From Impatiens glandulifera (Eukaryota > Streptophyta > Magnoliopsida > Ericales > Balsaminaceae): DNA of 64,000 bases. Of the stretch, positions 11,755 to 24,370 are shown piece after piece. Each line of letters starts with the position of its first letter. Positions within the stretch are counted from its first letter, which is position 1. Under the pieces are notes generated by a model, which saw nothing but the letters and a program-made list of their open reading frames with translations, did not search any database and had not been told where the DNA came from. The stretch is taken from positions 30,758,628 to 30,822,627 of the forward strand of contig NC_061862.1 of assembly GCF_907164915.1 (NCBI RefSeq), given 5' to 3'. Position numbers and translations under genes: made by a program.

Positions 11755-12221
11755 AATAAAAATAAAATATATTTAAATATAGTAACAACATTGACAATGT
11801 GAGAGCCGTTACTAATATAAGTATCAGTTACAGTAACGACAATATCATTGGCAGAACCGTTACTGATATTAGTATCAGTAGCGGCAATACTATTGGTAAA
11901 TCTCTTATGGATACTTATATTAGTAACGACAATATCATTGACACAACCCTTACTAATATATAAATTAGTAACAGCAATAACATTGAAAAAAAACATTTAC
12001 TGATATACTCATATCAGTAACGACAATGTCTTTGGTAGAGACGGTAATGTAGTCGTAACCAATATGCATATTAATAACGGCTCTCTAATGTCGTTACAGA
12101 TACTGTTTAATATCAGTGACGTTCGTTTCGGTAACGAATGATAACTGAAACTTATCAGTAACGGCATTTTAGGTCTACATTAACGGCAATAACTCTTATT
12201 GATGCCTCTTTTTCTATAGTG
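11755..12221. repeat. CACTA-2 subterminal motif array and terminus
   Basis: Repeated motifs of the form ATCAGTAACGACAAT and their inverses (GTTACTGATAT), about 12 copies, end in TATAGTG. The motif is related to but different from that of CACTA-1 (CAGTAACG against CTGTAACG), which suggests that the two elements use different binding specificities. Confidence 0.8.
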
Positions 12222-12224
12222 TCA

Positions 12225-14600
12225 TATGAGATCTTAATATTTTATAATTAATTTGGTTGATTATTAAAAATAATAGATAACTAAATATTTAGAACAAATA
12301 TAAGATTAAAAGAGAAAGTAGACAAACGGTACAAACAGTTGAGGCAACACATTGGCAAATCAAACCGTTAATTAATTAGGGTTCTTGGTGTTCAATTCTT
12401 TGGAGAAATATTTTCATAATTAGAAATCATCTATTAAAAGATAATAAATTCTTTTAATTTTGACACATGACAAATATTATAAAATTGTAATTTGTACTGT
12501 ATTATTTGTGTTGCTTCTTTTCTCTCCAGTCATCTGATATTAATGGTAAGAGTTAAATAATAAATTATATATATCTAATAAAAAAATTAATTAATTTACA
12601 TAAAAACAGCCCATAAAAGATATAGAACATCATAAAATTATTATCGATTAAAAGAAACATTAAAATAGGTCAAAATGGACAATATTAGCAATTCAGCCAC
12701 AATAATAGAAATTCAGCCACAATATCTTAAATGAGAATTCTTCCATTTGAGCTTCACCTAATCCCAAGACCATATAAGAAGATAAATGAGACAATATGTT
12801 TTAGTATCAATTTTTTGTCACTATTATTGTAATTAATGGGTAGGTACTCAAAAGTGTTTATAATTTGAATTAAGGAGAAAGAGTACTCTACTGCAAACAT
12901 TAACTGCATTCTACTCAAAATGATCATAAAATAGTCGACCCCAATAAACATGAGAAGGCAAAAGTACTAGAGGAAAATCTCGGCGATTGGGTTATGCTTA
13001 GAAGATCAAGATGATGAAGAAATGTACATGTGATGGGTTATTTCTAGTTCATCTAGCTATTCACATTCATTTTTGTTAAACTTTATGATTAATCGATTGA
13101 GTAGCTTAATTCCCTGGCATAATTCCAAGCATTTGGTTCTTGGTAAGAGCTGGAAGGCCTTCTACATTCAATTCATCCGTCCAATAGATCTGATAATGAA
13201 CCATCTTTTAATGCTCAAACAATTATGTACTAATCCTTCAAATCTTATTACAGCTAACTAGTTAGTTGGTAAAACATTATTGTTTGCTTATGCACACTCG
13301 GCTTCTTGTTCACATGTCTGGTTGTGTGCGCAAGGGACCGGTTAATGTTCTTAGGTGAAGGGAATGGATCTATTAGTGTCAGTCCTATTATGGCCAAAGA
13401 AGAATTAAGATTAGCTTAACAATGAAATGAAAGGGCAAGAAAGTGAAGGCCTAATAAAAGAAAGATGAAGAAAAGGGGATGATAGGTCTAGGGTTTACAA
13501 TTTCACTCAATGGGATTAATTTCTTACCCTAGTGGGGGAGACAAAATGAGGATTACAAGGAAGTGAAACCCACATGTAATTAACTTGTTCTTTCTTTTTA
13601 CCAATAACTTATATAAGCCTTGTCGTGTGGTCACACTCAATGTTGCATTCATTCAAGACAAATTCTAACAGTTTAATTCCCCATATCCCAAAGTTATAGT
13701 ACTGCATGCCCCCCATTAATAAACCATAATTCATTTATCTCAAGTTAAATGAACAATTGAATTATTTCTCTTTTCAAACAGCCCACATGATCCCATTAAG
13801 CAAGAAAATCTAAGAAATAATGCATACCCAATTACCCACATCAACAAAAATGAAAAAAGTGAGAACTGGCCGGGGAAGAAGGATGCATGTATTATTGGAA
13901 GTCCACACTTCTCTTCCTTATTGGACTCATATCTTTTTGCAACCCATAGATTAATGAACATAAATATTTCCAAAAAAAATTAATGAATCAAGAACTAACC
14001 ATTATTGATCATGGCATTTGGTTAGTTAAGATACATGAATTATAATTTAATACCCACTATAGTGAGTGACCACACATCATCTCCTACCAAATAATGAATT
14101 TTCACATCATATAAAGTTTCAAAATGCAAATGTGTATATTAATTTGTGTAACCAGTCACATCCCACTAAATCAAATTAGCTCAACCTAATGCATTTCTCA
14201 TATTAAGACTAGAGAGAGATCAACCCACTAAATTAGAAGTATAAATAAAGTGAAATCTAATCTAATTGCTAAACAAAATAATGAATATGATTCAAATAAT
14301 ATCAATGATTGAAATAATCATATACCTGTATATAATAGATGCACTTTTCTAAAGTTTTTAGAATTACCAAGACTGCTTTCAACCTCTACAAGGATTTTTT
14401 TTATTTAATAAGAACACTCAATGAAAATAATCAATATTTCACTTACTTTATGTGTGTCTTGTCACATCTCCATGTTCATGCAACATGAATCATTATACAT
14501 ATCCTCTCATTGCAAATGAGAAATGATCAAATCCAAATCCAACGGACAGAATTTGATCAATCAGCCTCTTCAAGAAATGATCTTTCCTACACACAAAAAA
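12225..14600. other. Intergenic DNA downstream of BOP, no gene recognised
   Basis: AT-rich sequence without a coding region or mobile element that I recognise. Short open frames here lack domains and are scattered on both strands. 13300-13640 is slightly less AT-rich and has a TATATAAG-like string near 13610, but nothing downstream supports a gene. The stretch just before the BOP stop codon (14600-14788) has GAGA tracts and is probably the 3' UTR. Confidence 0.4.
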
Positions 14601-14788
14601 ACAGCAAATACAAATATAGAGAGAGAGAGTAGAGAGAAGTAACAATTAGAAAGGAGGTGTCAGAAATATCAAATCTCTTCTCCATTTCCTCGAATCTCAA
14701 TTCAATCATTTACTTGTAATTCATTCATTCATTCATTCCCCACAATTATATTTTATATTTAGAGAGAGAGAGCTAGCTAATTAATTAA

Positions 14789-16955
14789 TTAATACTGATC
14801 ATGATGAGCATGGTGGTGATGGTGATGATACATGGTTGTAGTCTGATGATGATCTCTTTGGTGATCATGATCATGATGACCTGCATTTTCATTCATCTGA
14901 GCCGCCGCCAGATTCAAATAAACAAGTCGAGAATCCAAATTCACTTGCTCCTCCGAATTGTTAGCCGCCGTTGGATATAATGTGGTGGCAGAGATAGACG
15001 GGCCTGCGGCGGCCGCCGCAGCAGCATTGTTATTACCTTCCTCCCTAGAAATCACCATAGCCGCCGATTGCACAAGCTCGAGACAGAGCCGCAACTTATT
15101 CGGCTCAATATGTGTCAGCCCAGGAATAGCTCCTTTAAAGAGAAAATCCGAAGTCAGGGTCCGAAGAATGTCCAATGGAGAAACTCCATCAACCGTCCGT
15201 ACATTAGGGTCCGCATGGTGGTCAAGTAGTACAGCCACCATATCCGGCGAAACCATCTCCGCCGCCACGTGTAGTGTTGTTTTCCCTGCCGGCCCGGCTC
15301 TATGGTTCACGTCAGCCGCGCCCAGCTCAAGCAGTGCCTTGACTACTTCACGGCTGCAATTTTCTACAGCGTAGTGTAAAGCTAAAGCTTCGTCTAAGTT
15401 TAGTCCTTCACCCATCACCATGAGTTTGACAAGTTCCACATCTGATGAGTCTAGGGCCCGCCTCATACGCCTGATCTTTTGTTCCTCTCCGGCGGCGGCA
15501 GAATGGGACCGGTGGTGGTGGTGGGAGAGGAGATGGCCGGTTGAGTGGCGGCCGTGGGAGCTGGAGAAAGTTGATTTCAGACGGAGTTCCTCGATTTTCG
15601 CTACGACCTCGATTGGGAGATGCTTGGCCAGGATTTCCGGTGGGAGACCCGATTTAGCTACTAAATGGGAGCAAGTTGCCCATAGCTGGTGCATGTCTTG
15701 TTTTCTAGATGCTATTAGAACCTTCATTACGTCCTCGATCGAAGCTTTCTCCACCATAGTCGCCAATTGCTTCTGCATGCCGCCCCCATTTTAATTAAAA
15801 GGCATATAAGAAAGAATTATGTTAGTAAAGAAACTGCTTTAAAAGTTCTGAAACAAACAAGACATAATGGGAGATTGATGATCGGGCTGAAATTGGTTAA
15901 TTCTGGAAATGGGAATTTAAAGACATAGATATATACACCCATTCTAGATATGTATGATAGAAAAGAGGAATGATGAAAACCTAGTTACATACACATGAAA
16001 TCAAGATCAACTTTCACGATCTCATGTCTGTTTTTTTGGGGCTAATTTTCATCATCCCATTTGGGGAAATTAAGCTTGAAAGAGGAAAGAAAGTATTAAT
16101 TTACCACAAGTAACAAAAACCCAATCCACTCACTTTACATAACCATCAACTCCTAAATTGGTAAACCCATTTCGTGAATGAACAAGAAAACAATATTCCT
16201 CACATATTCAACAAAAACCCAGGTGGGTTGTTTGTGTTTGTGTGTGAGAGAAGAGAGAGAGAAGGAAGGAAGGGAGAGGGGGGGCCTGTATGAACAGCTT
16301 GCGAGAATATAGCTGAAAATAAGAAGAAAAGAAAAAGACTTTGGCTATAGCTTTTAGTAATAATCTGAATATAGCAAATGGGTGAGCGTGGAAACGAGGA
16401 ATTCTGATAGATCCACCTAGTCTTTACCCAAAAATAAGTAAACTTTATTAACATAAATTGTGTTTCAGTATTCAGTACCTGAGTGAGCATTGCGAGCTGT
16501 TCAACTCCGAAAGATCTAGCGGCGGCGAGTGTATCAAGTGCAAGATCAACAGCGGAGGTGCAATGTGTATGCCAACAACCCCTATCACCACAATCAGGTC
16601 TGGGCTCGTGTTTCTGCGGCACGATTGAAACCTGACCGCTATAGAGAAATTGAAGAAGTAGCAAAAACACTTCATATCCAACCGAATTTACAGGAATGAC
16701 CTGGGTCGGAGTTGATCCCCTCGGCGACCCCATCATTCTCAGGCCAGAGTGGTCGGTTCCGCCACTACCCGCCGGCGAATCTGATCCGGAACAGAAGAAT
16801 TTCCTGAAAAATAAGCTACGAGCGGCGAGAATACAACGATGGGCGTGTACTATCCGACCCTCGACGCTGAACGCAACGTCGCTGAACGCCTGGCCGTTGA
16901 TCAGGAGATTGAGGTAGTCTAGAGAAAGAGATCTCAAAGATTCTTCAATACTCAT
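14789..16955 (-). CDS. BOP: BLADE-ON-PETIOLE (NPR5/NPR6-like) BTB-ankyrin transcriptional co-regulator, two exons
   Basis: Exon 1 is 16955-16479 (159 codons) and exon 2 is 15772-14789; joined in phase 0 they give 486 residues, the usual size for this family. Donor CAG|GTACTG and acceptor ATGCAG|AAGC are both visible. Residues 1-110 form the BTB/POZ domain (FSDVAFSVEGRIVHAHRCIL). An NPR-type zinc-finger-like C2HC follows at about 121-131 (CGDRGCWHTHC). Ankyrin repeats cover about 265-365 (LALHYAVENCSREVVKALLE; KTTLHVAAEMVSPDMVAVLL). A conserved C-terminal segment (IEPNKLRLCLELVQSAAMV) lies at about 380-400. In known plants BOP proteins lack DNA binding of their own, act with TGA bZIP factors in nucleus and cytoplasm, and pattern organ boundaries, leaf bases, nodules and abscission zones; that is family knowledge. 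Two His-rich runs stand out (about residues 242-249, and the last 30). No damage is seen. Whether it corresponds to BOP1 or BOP2 cannot be decided. Confidence 0.96.
15773..16478 (-). other. Intron of the BOP gene (706 bp)
   Basis: A single phase-0 intron with GT (16478-16477) and AG (15774-15773) ends, placed right after the LTQ codons of the BTB-linked segment, the conserved position for BOP genes. It is AT-rich, with a GA-rich tract at 16241-16282. The unspliced reading frames across it are not protein. Confidence 0.93.
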
Positions 16956-17260
16956 CTTTCTTTTAACAGGTTTTGGTTGAATCTCTTAATAATAATAATC
17001 AAACTGTTCTTATAGCTTTGGTAAACAAACAGATAGATATCTGATGATTTAGAGTAGAGAGAGAGTGGCCATCGTCTTCTTCATGTGTTCGTCTTCAATC
17101 ATGAATTGAGGATGCATACTGTTAGCTTGTGAGATTCTCTCTCTCACACACTAAATTGAGATATTAATTTTAGAGGAGAGAGAAAGCAATTTGGGTGGCT
17201 GTACTGGGCGGCTGTGAAGAGAAAGAAGAAGAATTTAATAAATAAATAAAATCATGTCAA
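16956..17260 (-). promoter_or_regulatory. BOP 5' UTR and proximal promoter region
   Basis: Sequence directly upstream of the BOP start codon. It contains several GAGA/CTCT tracts (17054-17068, 17136-17150, 17170-17190), common in plant core promoters and 5' UTRs. I see no single convincing TATA box, so the transcription start is not fixed. The extent is an estimate based on the drop to plain AT-rich sequence after about 17260. Confidence 0.45.
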
Positions 17261-17888
17261 TTTAGTTATTTATCCCTCATATTAATAACATATTTGACTG
17301 ATACAGGGAATGTATTATATTTTTATTATTTAAAATTCAGTGATACTATTATTAACTTAACAACTATATCATTATTATATATTGAGAGTATTCTTAAATT
17401 TATACCTTTTATTATTTTTTATAAGACATTTAAACTACTTCTACATTATCTAAGTTAGTAGGCCATTATATATTACAAATATTATAAGAAGACAAGTCTA
17501 ACTCTTTTTTTTTTATAAATAGTTTAATTTTAAAGTTGTTTAGAGTAACTCAAATATTGAGATCGACTCTACATTAGACTACTGAAAAGCCGAGAGAAAA
17601 AGAGTGACCAAAAAGAACCCCCAAAAATCGATGTAGCAATACAATTTGAGGAAGGTGAAATTAATGTCGGTGAATAGGTCGATCTCTTTCGCACCAAAAA
17701 TCGGAGGAGGATCCTTGGAGGGGGGCTGCCATTGTTTTCCTGATATGGGTGCAAGGAGATCCAACCAGTTATAACTCAATTATAGTTAGGTCAGTGGCAT
17801 ATTAGGAAAGAGCATTGATAAACAATTTGCAAAATTCTTTTAAAATAATTTGATTCTATCTAGGATTCAACTTTTGCGTTAATATTAA

Positions 17889-17968
<80 letters not shown>
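17889..17968. repeat. (ATT)n-(AT)n compound microsatellite
   Basis: About seven ATT repeats followed by about 28 AT dinucleotides. Similar AT tracts occur at 22635-22662, 24316-24366, 30927-30966, 41873-41900 and 42585-42635. Confidence 0.95.
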
Positions 17969-17970
<2 letters not shown>

Positions 17971-18347
17971 ACTTATTAAGTAACTTTTTATTTTATTTTT
18001 CTCATGTTATATTTTTCGTTTTCCTTAAATGATTTTTATCATTTTTAATATATATAGATTTTTACAAATATATAATCTTAATTCAGAAAATCTTTTAAAA
18101 TACTACTTTATAAAAAATAAAAAAATAAAAAAACATATAAAATAAGCATAAAATTCTTCTCCCTTTATATAAAATAAACATATCAAACACAATTATATAA
18201 CTGCATAGTTTGTAAGTTTGTAAATGGGTCGGTGAATGGGTCCCTTTTATTAAACATGAAAAATAAAAAATAAAAATCTAACACAATATATATATATATA
18301 TATGCTAAGATATTATATATAAATATATATATGATTAACAATGTCAT

Positions 18348-18432
18348 CTTAGATTAGTTTAATTTAAGTGGTTAGAGTATCTTAATCAGAAGGTTAAAAG
18401 TTTAAAAGTTTGATCTCTAATTAACAAGTGTT
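18348..18432 (+). repeat. Possible degenerate tRNA-derived SINE head
   Basis: TAAGTGGTTAGAGTATC resembles the D-arm/box A region and AGTTTGATCTC resembles box B (GGTTCGATCCC), about 30 bases apart as in a tRNA. No clear body, tail or target duplication was seen. It could be chance in AT-rich DNA. Confidence 0.3.
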
Positions 18433-18761
18433 TATTTTGAAACCAGAATTTATTTTTCATAAAAACTAGTAGGACCCAAAGTCAAATTTGATTCCAAATT
18501 TACAAGTTTTATCTTTTTCATTTTTGTTTTGTAAATCAGTGTTTATTTAATAGAGAAATTAGTATAATCCCAAAAGTTTCAACTAAAATTGTTTTTAGTG
18601 GAAATATAATATAAAACATTTGATTTCTTAAGTAAGACTTGTTAAATTTAAAGTGAAAAGATGAGAAAAAAATTGACACTAATTAAAAAGTAAATAATAA
18701 AAATAATATAATAACCTTAAGATATTCCAATTGAATATCAAAACTAAAAGCTTAAACATAA

Positions 18762-18795
<34 letters not shown>

Positions 18796-21700
18796 TTAGT
18801 CTAAAAATTAAAGTTGAGATTATCAACTATGTGAATTGTATGAATTTTTATAACCTTATTTTAAACTTTTAGCATTACATGTACAAAAAAAAAAATTATA
18901 TTGAAAGTACATAAAGAAGCTGATTTTGAAATAACTCTTAAAAAATATATCATGGTAAGGTGACAACCATCTTGAGAGCTTTTACTTGCAACAATAAGTG
19001 TTCAGTTAGGTCTCGATTTGTAGGACAATGTAATGTTTTGATGTGTTTTTTCTTTTAGTATATATGTGAATAGATTATATATAATTTTGAAATGTCTTGA
19101 AAGATTAAAAAAAATCTATACTTCCAAAAATGAAACGGCTAACATCGAATTTAAAGAAATTATGGACCTATCTTATCTGAAGTAAGAGTCTTTTGGATGT
19201 CGAAACTCAAGAAGTGTGAACAATGACAGTTTTGTCTACATTGGATGTGTATGTAGTGTCCTAGTCTTCCTCTTTGTCTTAATCGATATGTGTGGTTAAT
19301 GCTTCAATTCAAATATTGCATCATTCCTAGTTAGATAACTAATTTGACTGATGACACAAAAATGAATAAAGAAATGTTCATTTCCATGATGGTGCTCCCT
19401 TTGGCGCTCATGCATTCTGCAAATTCAAGTGTGATCGACATGGATCTCAAGGTCCAACTTCATAACATGATTATTAATTTATCTAGACAATAATCTAACA
19501 ACCAGAACAAATACTTCAAATGGGTCTCTCATCAGTCAAAAGAAAGAAAAAAAATCATGTAAGTTATTTATCATCGTTTTAATCAAAAACCTCTCAAAAT
19601 CAACCCTCAAATCACTCGTAGCTCATTACAAATGATAAAATTGCGAACGGATCAATTTGTATAACAATTAGTTCCTTTATCTTTTTACTTAATTTTTATC
19701 TTTTCTTCTTATTAGGTTGTTGCGGTTCATTTTAGCTTATATATGTATATTCTCATTCTCCATAGAGTAGGATTTTATAATCAAAATTGAGAAACTCCAT
19801 TTACAAGTTTGGTTCATATATATATCCCATTTGAGGTTTGCTACCATCTTGATTTTAAGCCAAAATATGGGAACTACATACAAGTGTTTAATATTTAGAT
19901 GTAAGAATTCAAGAACAGTGATATAGAAACAGTTTTTAGTAAAATGATATTGAAAATAAATAGTTATTAGCAAGTAAGTAACAGCAACAGATGCCTAATC
20001 TGAGAGATCTTGTCTAAGAAGTTAGTCCAAGAAAAGAAAACAGACAACTTTGACCTAAAAAGTGGATTCTGCTACTGCATTACCTCCTTTGACAGCTACC
20101 AACTAATTTCATTTTATTTAATAATACTTAGCAAAATTATTAAATTACAAAAATTATTTCATTTATATCTTAATTTTTATTTCAAATGAAGAGTCACTCT
20201 TCAATATGGGCTACCCTCCATTAAACATAAGACAGTTCAATAATAAATTAACCCATTATCTAATAAAAGAAGATAATGTTATTTTAGTTAACCCTAATCT
20301 TGATTTTCATCTTATTGTTAAAAGAAAATAGGATAGGGTGAAAAATAAAAGGTGAAGGAAGGAAGAAGAGATGAAAGATGGGGTGCCGTTTGAAGCGTGG
20401 GAAAGCGTGTCGGCCGGGTCTTTTGGAGTCAATATCTCTCTTTCTCTCTCTTCATTCATTGGGACATGAGCCAAACTGCGAGTTTATTGGTGCTTTTGGA
20501 ATATATGGCAGTTGGCACCATTCAGGGAACAAATAAAATGTCATAAATTTACTCTCAACAGTAAACAGTAATTTCATGCCAATAATATTAATACTAAAAA
20601 TGTTCTAATATAAAGTTAAACAGTAAAATTAGACCTTATTATTTTGGATGATCCATGAATGAATTATTCTCACGGTCATAGCTTCACGAGTTCATATTTG
20701 AGGTTGGATCTTATCCAATTTTGATAATTTAATTAGTTCATTAATAAAAAGAAAATTAAAATACTTTTAACTTATTTTGAATCTACACAGTCAACCAATT
20801 TAACTATACGAGCAGAACTCGTCATCTGAAATACTCGAATTCAGGATCCCAAGGGAAATATAAACCTATATTTTTACTCTAGACTAGAAGGGTAGACACA
20901 TCAACTTAAATGGTTGTTAATGAGAATGAATCTTTAAAACTTTTATCTCTTAGTCAAGATTTTTGTGGTTAACTATCCAAGTGAAAGCATTTGTGATTTT
21001 TTGTTTAACCCAAATAATAATGTTATATTTTTGTTTATCCGAATTTATACTAGGGTGTGGCTAGCATAATGACATATATACAAAGTCATGACCCTTTTAT
21101 ATTGAAACCTTCATAGTTTTAATCAAACATTTTTAGTGTATGAAATATTCTACTTGTATATCTATCATAATTAATGGGCACACTCAATGGAAACTTTTTT
21201 TTAGCTATTGAAATCGATCTGTCATCTCTGTAACTTCTTAATTATTAGAATTTTTTTGGGTTGTAAGTTTTGAAATAAAATTAAAAAGAAGAGATCGAGA
21301 TAATTTGCATGGGTTGAATTAAGTAAAGAGATAGATAATGAATGAAAGAGAGAAAGAGAGAAAGAGAGAAAGAAAGAAGGGAACAAAAGCAAAATCCCAT
21401 GGATTGACAATACATCACTGACTGTCTTATGATTTGAAGTCTAGTGATTTGACATTTGACTTGTCTTTTCAATACTATCATCGTCCCTCCCCTTTTACCG
21501 CCTGCCCCTCCCTCCCTCCCTCCCTTTCTATCATTTTTTTAAAAAAACTTCCTTACCATTTTTTAAAAAAAAAAATTAGAGAAATTTTATTTTTTAAAAG
21601 AAAATTTGAGCATATTTAGATATTTTAATTAATAATTTGGTTAATGAGTATGTATAATTGTATGTTTTTTTAAAGATAATTTGAAAAAGAAGAATGCATG

Positions 21701-22516
21701 AGAGCTTGTTTCATGTAGTTTTTATTTTTTTTAATAATATGATTTAATTAGAAGAACTTTTTTTATACAAACAAAGATCTATTTGGAGTTATTTGTGTTA
21801 GTAATTTATTTTAATATTTTACTAAATTACTGTATAAATACTTTGATTTTTAGTTGATAATAATGAATTACTTGTTGAGCAATAGATATGTATATGTAGT
21901 TATTTTGATTAAATCGAAATAACTCTTTTGTTCAACATAAATATAGGCTTAGTTAATTTAATTTATTGATTATTAGGTGTAGCCTAATTATGGCCAACCT
22001 AAATATACTATTAGTTTGATTCAACTTATTGATTATTTGATAATCTATCTTAATCATTCATTAATGTGTACTAATTTGCTAAGTAGCTAAAGCTTATTTG
22101 AATCATTTTAGATGGATTTGTTTGATGCTATAATTTAATCAATTTGCTTAGATCTTAACCCACTTAATAAATCTAATTACTTATAATTAATTTTCATCAT
22201 CTTATTCACTAAAATCAATGTAATACCATTTGGTTTAGCTTATTTGCACAAACTTACTTGTCACATTTAATGTAGACAATTTATTTACATTCAAGGGTAT
22301 TTGTCGAATCAATGAATTCATATACATTAAAATAAAAAAGAAATATTTTTATATATAGATATGCAATTAATTTTTAAACTTAGAAACAAAAACATCTGCA
22401 ATGGCCCAAGTTCATACAAACACGGCACCAATAACAAACACCAAACATTAAAACTCAATCAACATATACAAAAAGCAGAAAATAATGAACATAAAACTAA
22501 GTCCAAATTATTCTTA

Positions 22517-22631
22517 GGCCTTGGTTGGTAAAGGTTGTTTAAATAATTTAAAGAGAGAATAAATGATGATTAGTGATGATTTTAAAGATGTGTGGATAAA
22601 TTTTTTGAAAAAAAATACTTCAAAAATATTG

Positions 22632-22667
<36 letters not shown>

Positions 22668-22800
22668 AAAAATAATATTTAAAATAAATGATATTTTAAT
22701 ATTTTAGTTAATAAATTAATTGATTTGATAGATTAAAGGAAATGTGAAGGCATGTTTGATTTTTTTAAATTATTTGAATAATCCGAAACCGAACAAGGCC
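22517..22800. mobile_element. Tourist-type MITE (PIF/Harbinger)
   Basis: Terminal inverted repeats GGCCTTGGTTGGT and, from the right end reversed, GGCCTTGTTCGGT, continuing as a looser inverted repeat (TTTAAATAATTT). They are flanked by TTA on both sides (22514-22516 and 22801-22803). TTA duplication with GGCCTTG ends is the Tourist signature. Length 284 bp, with an AT microsatellite inside; no coding capacity. Confidence 0.8.
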
Positions 22801-22803
22801 TTA

Positions 22804-24313
22804 CACAATTCAAAAAAAAAAGGACAAAAAAATAATGCATGTTGTTTGGCTTCATCATTTATAAATTTCATGACTTGTGCAGTTTTCTATTAGAGTAAGA
22901 ATATGCTTTTTTATTGAGGACTAATTTCAATACAATCTTACATTTCAAAATAATTTCTTACTATCATTATTAAAAACAAAAAATAAAAAATAAAAAAAAT
23001 AAGACATAGCCACATATGTTCAGTTAAAAAATAAAAAGGAAGAATAAGAGAAAAAACAATAATGTGACAACTCTATAATTTTTATCAGTCAAAATTTCAT
23101 AATTACAGGTCAACGAAACTTATTACAACAAAAATATAATACATATAAAAATAAAAGTATCAATGCAAACAGTAATACCAAACAAATTTGAGACCTTTAA
23201 TTATGTGAAATGTAAAAATATAAAAATTAAAATAATATGCATGAGTAAAACAAGAAATAGAGCTGTAAAGAGAACTTGGTCTAGAAATAATAATGGAGCT
23301 GTCACTCTGCATTTCAATTGTGTATATATTCTTACCTCATAAGCTAAAATGATTATAAATTATTTAAATTTCCTAGCTAGCTAGGTATCCCATCTACAAT
23401 AACAATAAAGACCATTTTATCGCTTTCCCAAATATAATTTCATGCCATTCAAGATGATTTTGTCTATTGGATGGGAGCATTCACTACATATTAATTGAAT
23501 TTTCAAATTGTACCCAACTTTCTACTTTATATATGTCCTTTAATCCTTTAATTTATTTTTGTAACAACCATTTATTTATTTATTTATTTATTGGGCTGCG
23601 ACATCACATTATATTATTATGTACGTTCGATATAATTTATTTGAAAACATTTAGGGTATGTTCGGTAAACATAGAACTAAAATTGAAATTGGTATCTAAT
23701 TTTAATTCTTAAATTTTGTTAACCATTTACTTAAATAAATAAATTATTTTATCATTCCTATCATCCATCATATCTCATCCAAATTTGCAGGTTTTATTTC
23801 TCATTTGAAAACATCTTTTTGTTCTTAGAAATTGTTGATCATATGAATCAACCCTAGTTTGTATTAAACTTTTAGTGTTAAAACACAATATTACCACCTT
23901 CTGTAAAAACTTTAATTAATGTGTATATATTAACTATGTAGAAAAAAAAAAGTAATAAGAAATTAAAATTTTAATATGCCTTAATTTCAATTTTTTTGGA
24001 CAATAGAATAAATAAACAAAGTGAGTCTCTAAACTGAGCCATTTTATACTATGATATTGTTTAGATTAAAGTTATTTAAATAATATATTGAATTATTTTT
24101 AAAAAAATTTAATAAAAAGATTTAAAATATATTAATATTTAATAAAAAAATATTTTAATTTATATATATAATTTTGGCAGGGAACAAATTAAGAACTCAA
24201 CCGATCTCGGTTGTAATGTAGGGAGGGAGAGAGAGCTGGAGTTTAATTTTAAATAATATATTACTCATTAATCAATTATATTATTTAAATAATTTCTTAC
24301 TTACAATAGTAAT

Positions 24314-24370
<57 letters not shown>

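Larger units (their letters stand above)
8618..12221 (+). mobile_element. Older CACTA transposon CACTA-2 (right-hand portion)
   Basis: This is a decayed plus-strand CACTA element whose left part must lie beyond the left end of CACTA-1, outside the window. It carries tnp2 coding sequence from its first base, a second-gene remnant, and a right subterminal region with AGTAACG motifs. It ends TCTATAGTG at 12213-12221, whose reverse complement CACTATAGAAAAAGAGGC is a typical CACTA terminus. The three bases after it (TCA) would be its target duplicate; the partner is not visible. Confidence 0.87.
17261..22513. other. AT-rich intergenic DNA upstream of BOP
   Basis: No gene or complete mobile element recognised. 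It holds AT microsatellites (17889-17968, about 18285-18302, 18767-18792), a possible worn SINE near 18350, a GAAA/GAGA purine tract at 21338-21380 with a CCCT tract at 21504-21528, and a somewhat GC-richer island at 20340-20560 whose function is not apparent. All open frames are short and compositionally like their surroundings. Confidence 0.4.

Noticed and set aside
14958..15794. Two plus-strand open frames (14958-15374, 15420-15794)
   Set aside because: They are antisense to BOP exon 2, which has strong family similarity in the other strand; their composition mirrors the gene.
16200..16478. Continuation of the BOP exon 1 frame past 16479 (92 more codons)
   Set aside because: A clear GT donor follows the conserved LTQ, exon 2 resumes in phase at the family's conserved site, and the extra residues are low-complexity intron translation.
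19380..19500. Short plus-strand frame starting ATG near 19376 (MFISMMVLPLALMHS)
   Set aside because: About 40 codons, no recognisable domain and no neighbouring coding pieces; could be chance.
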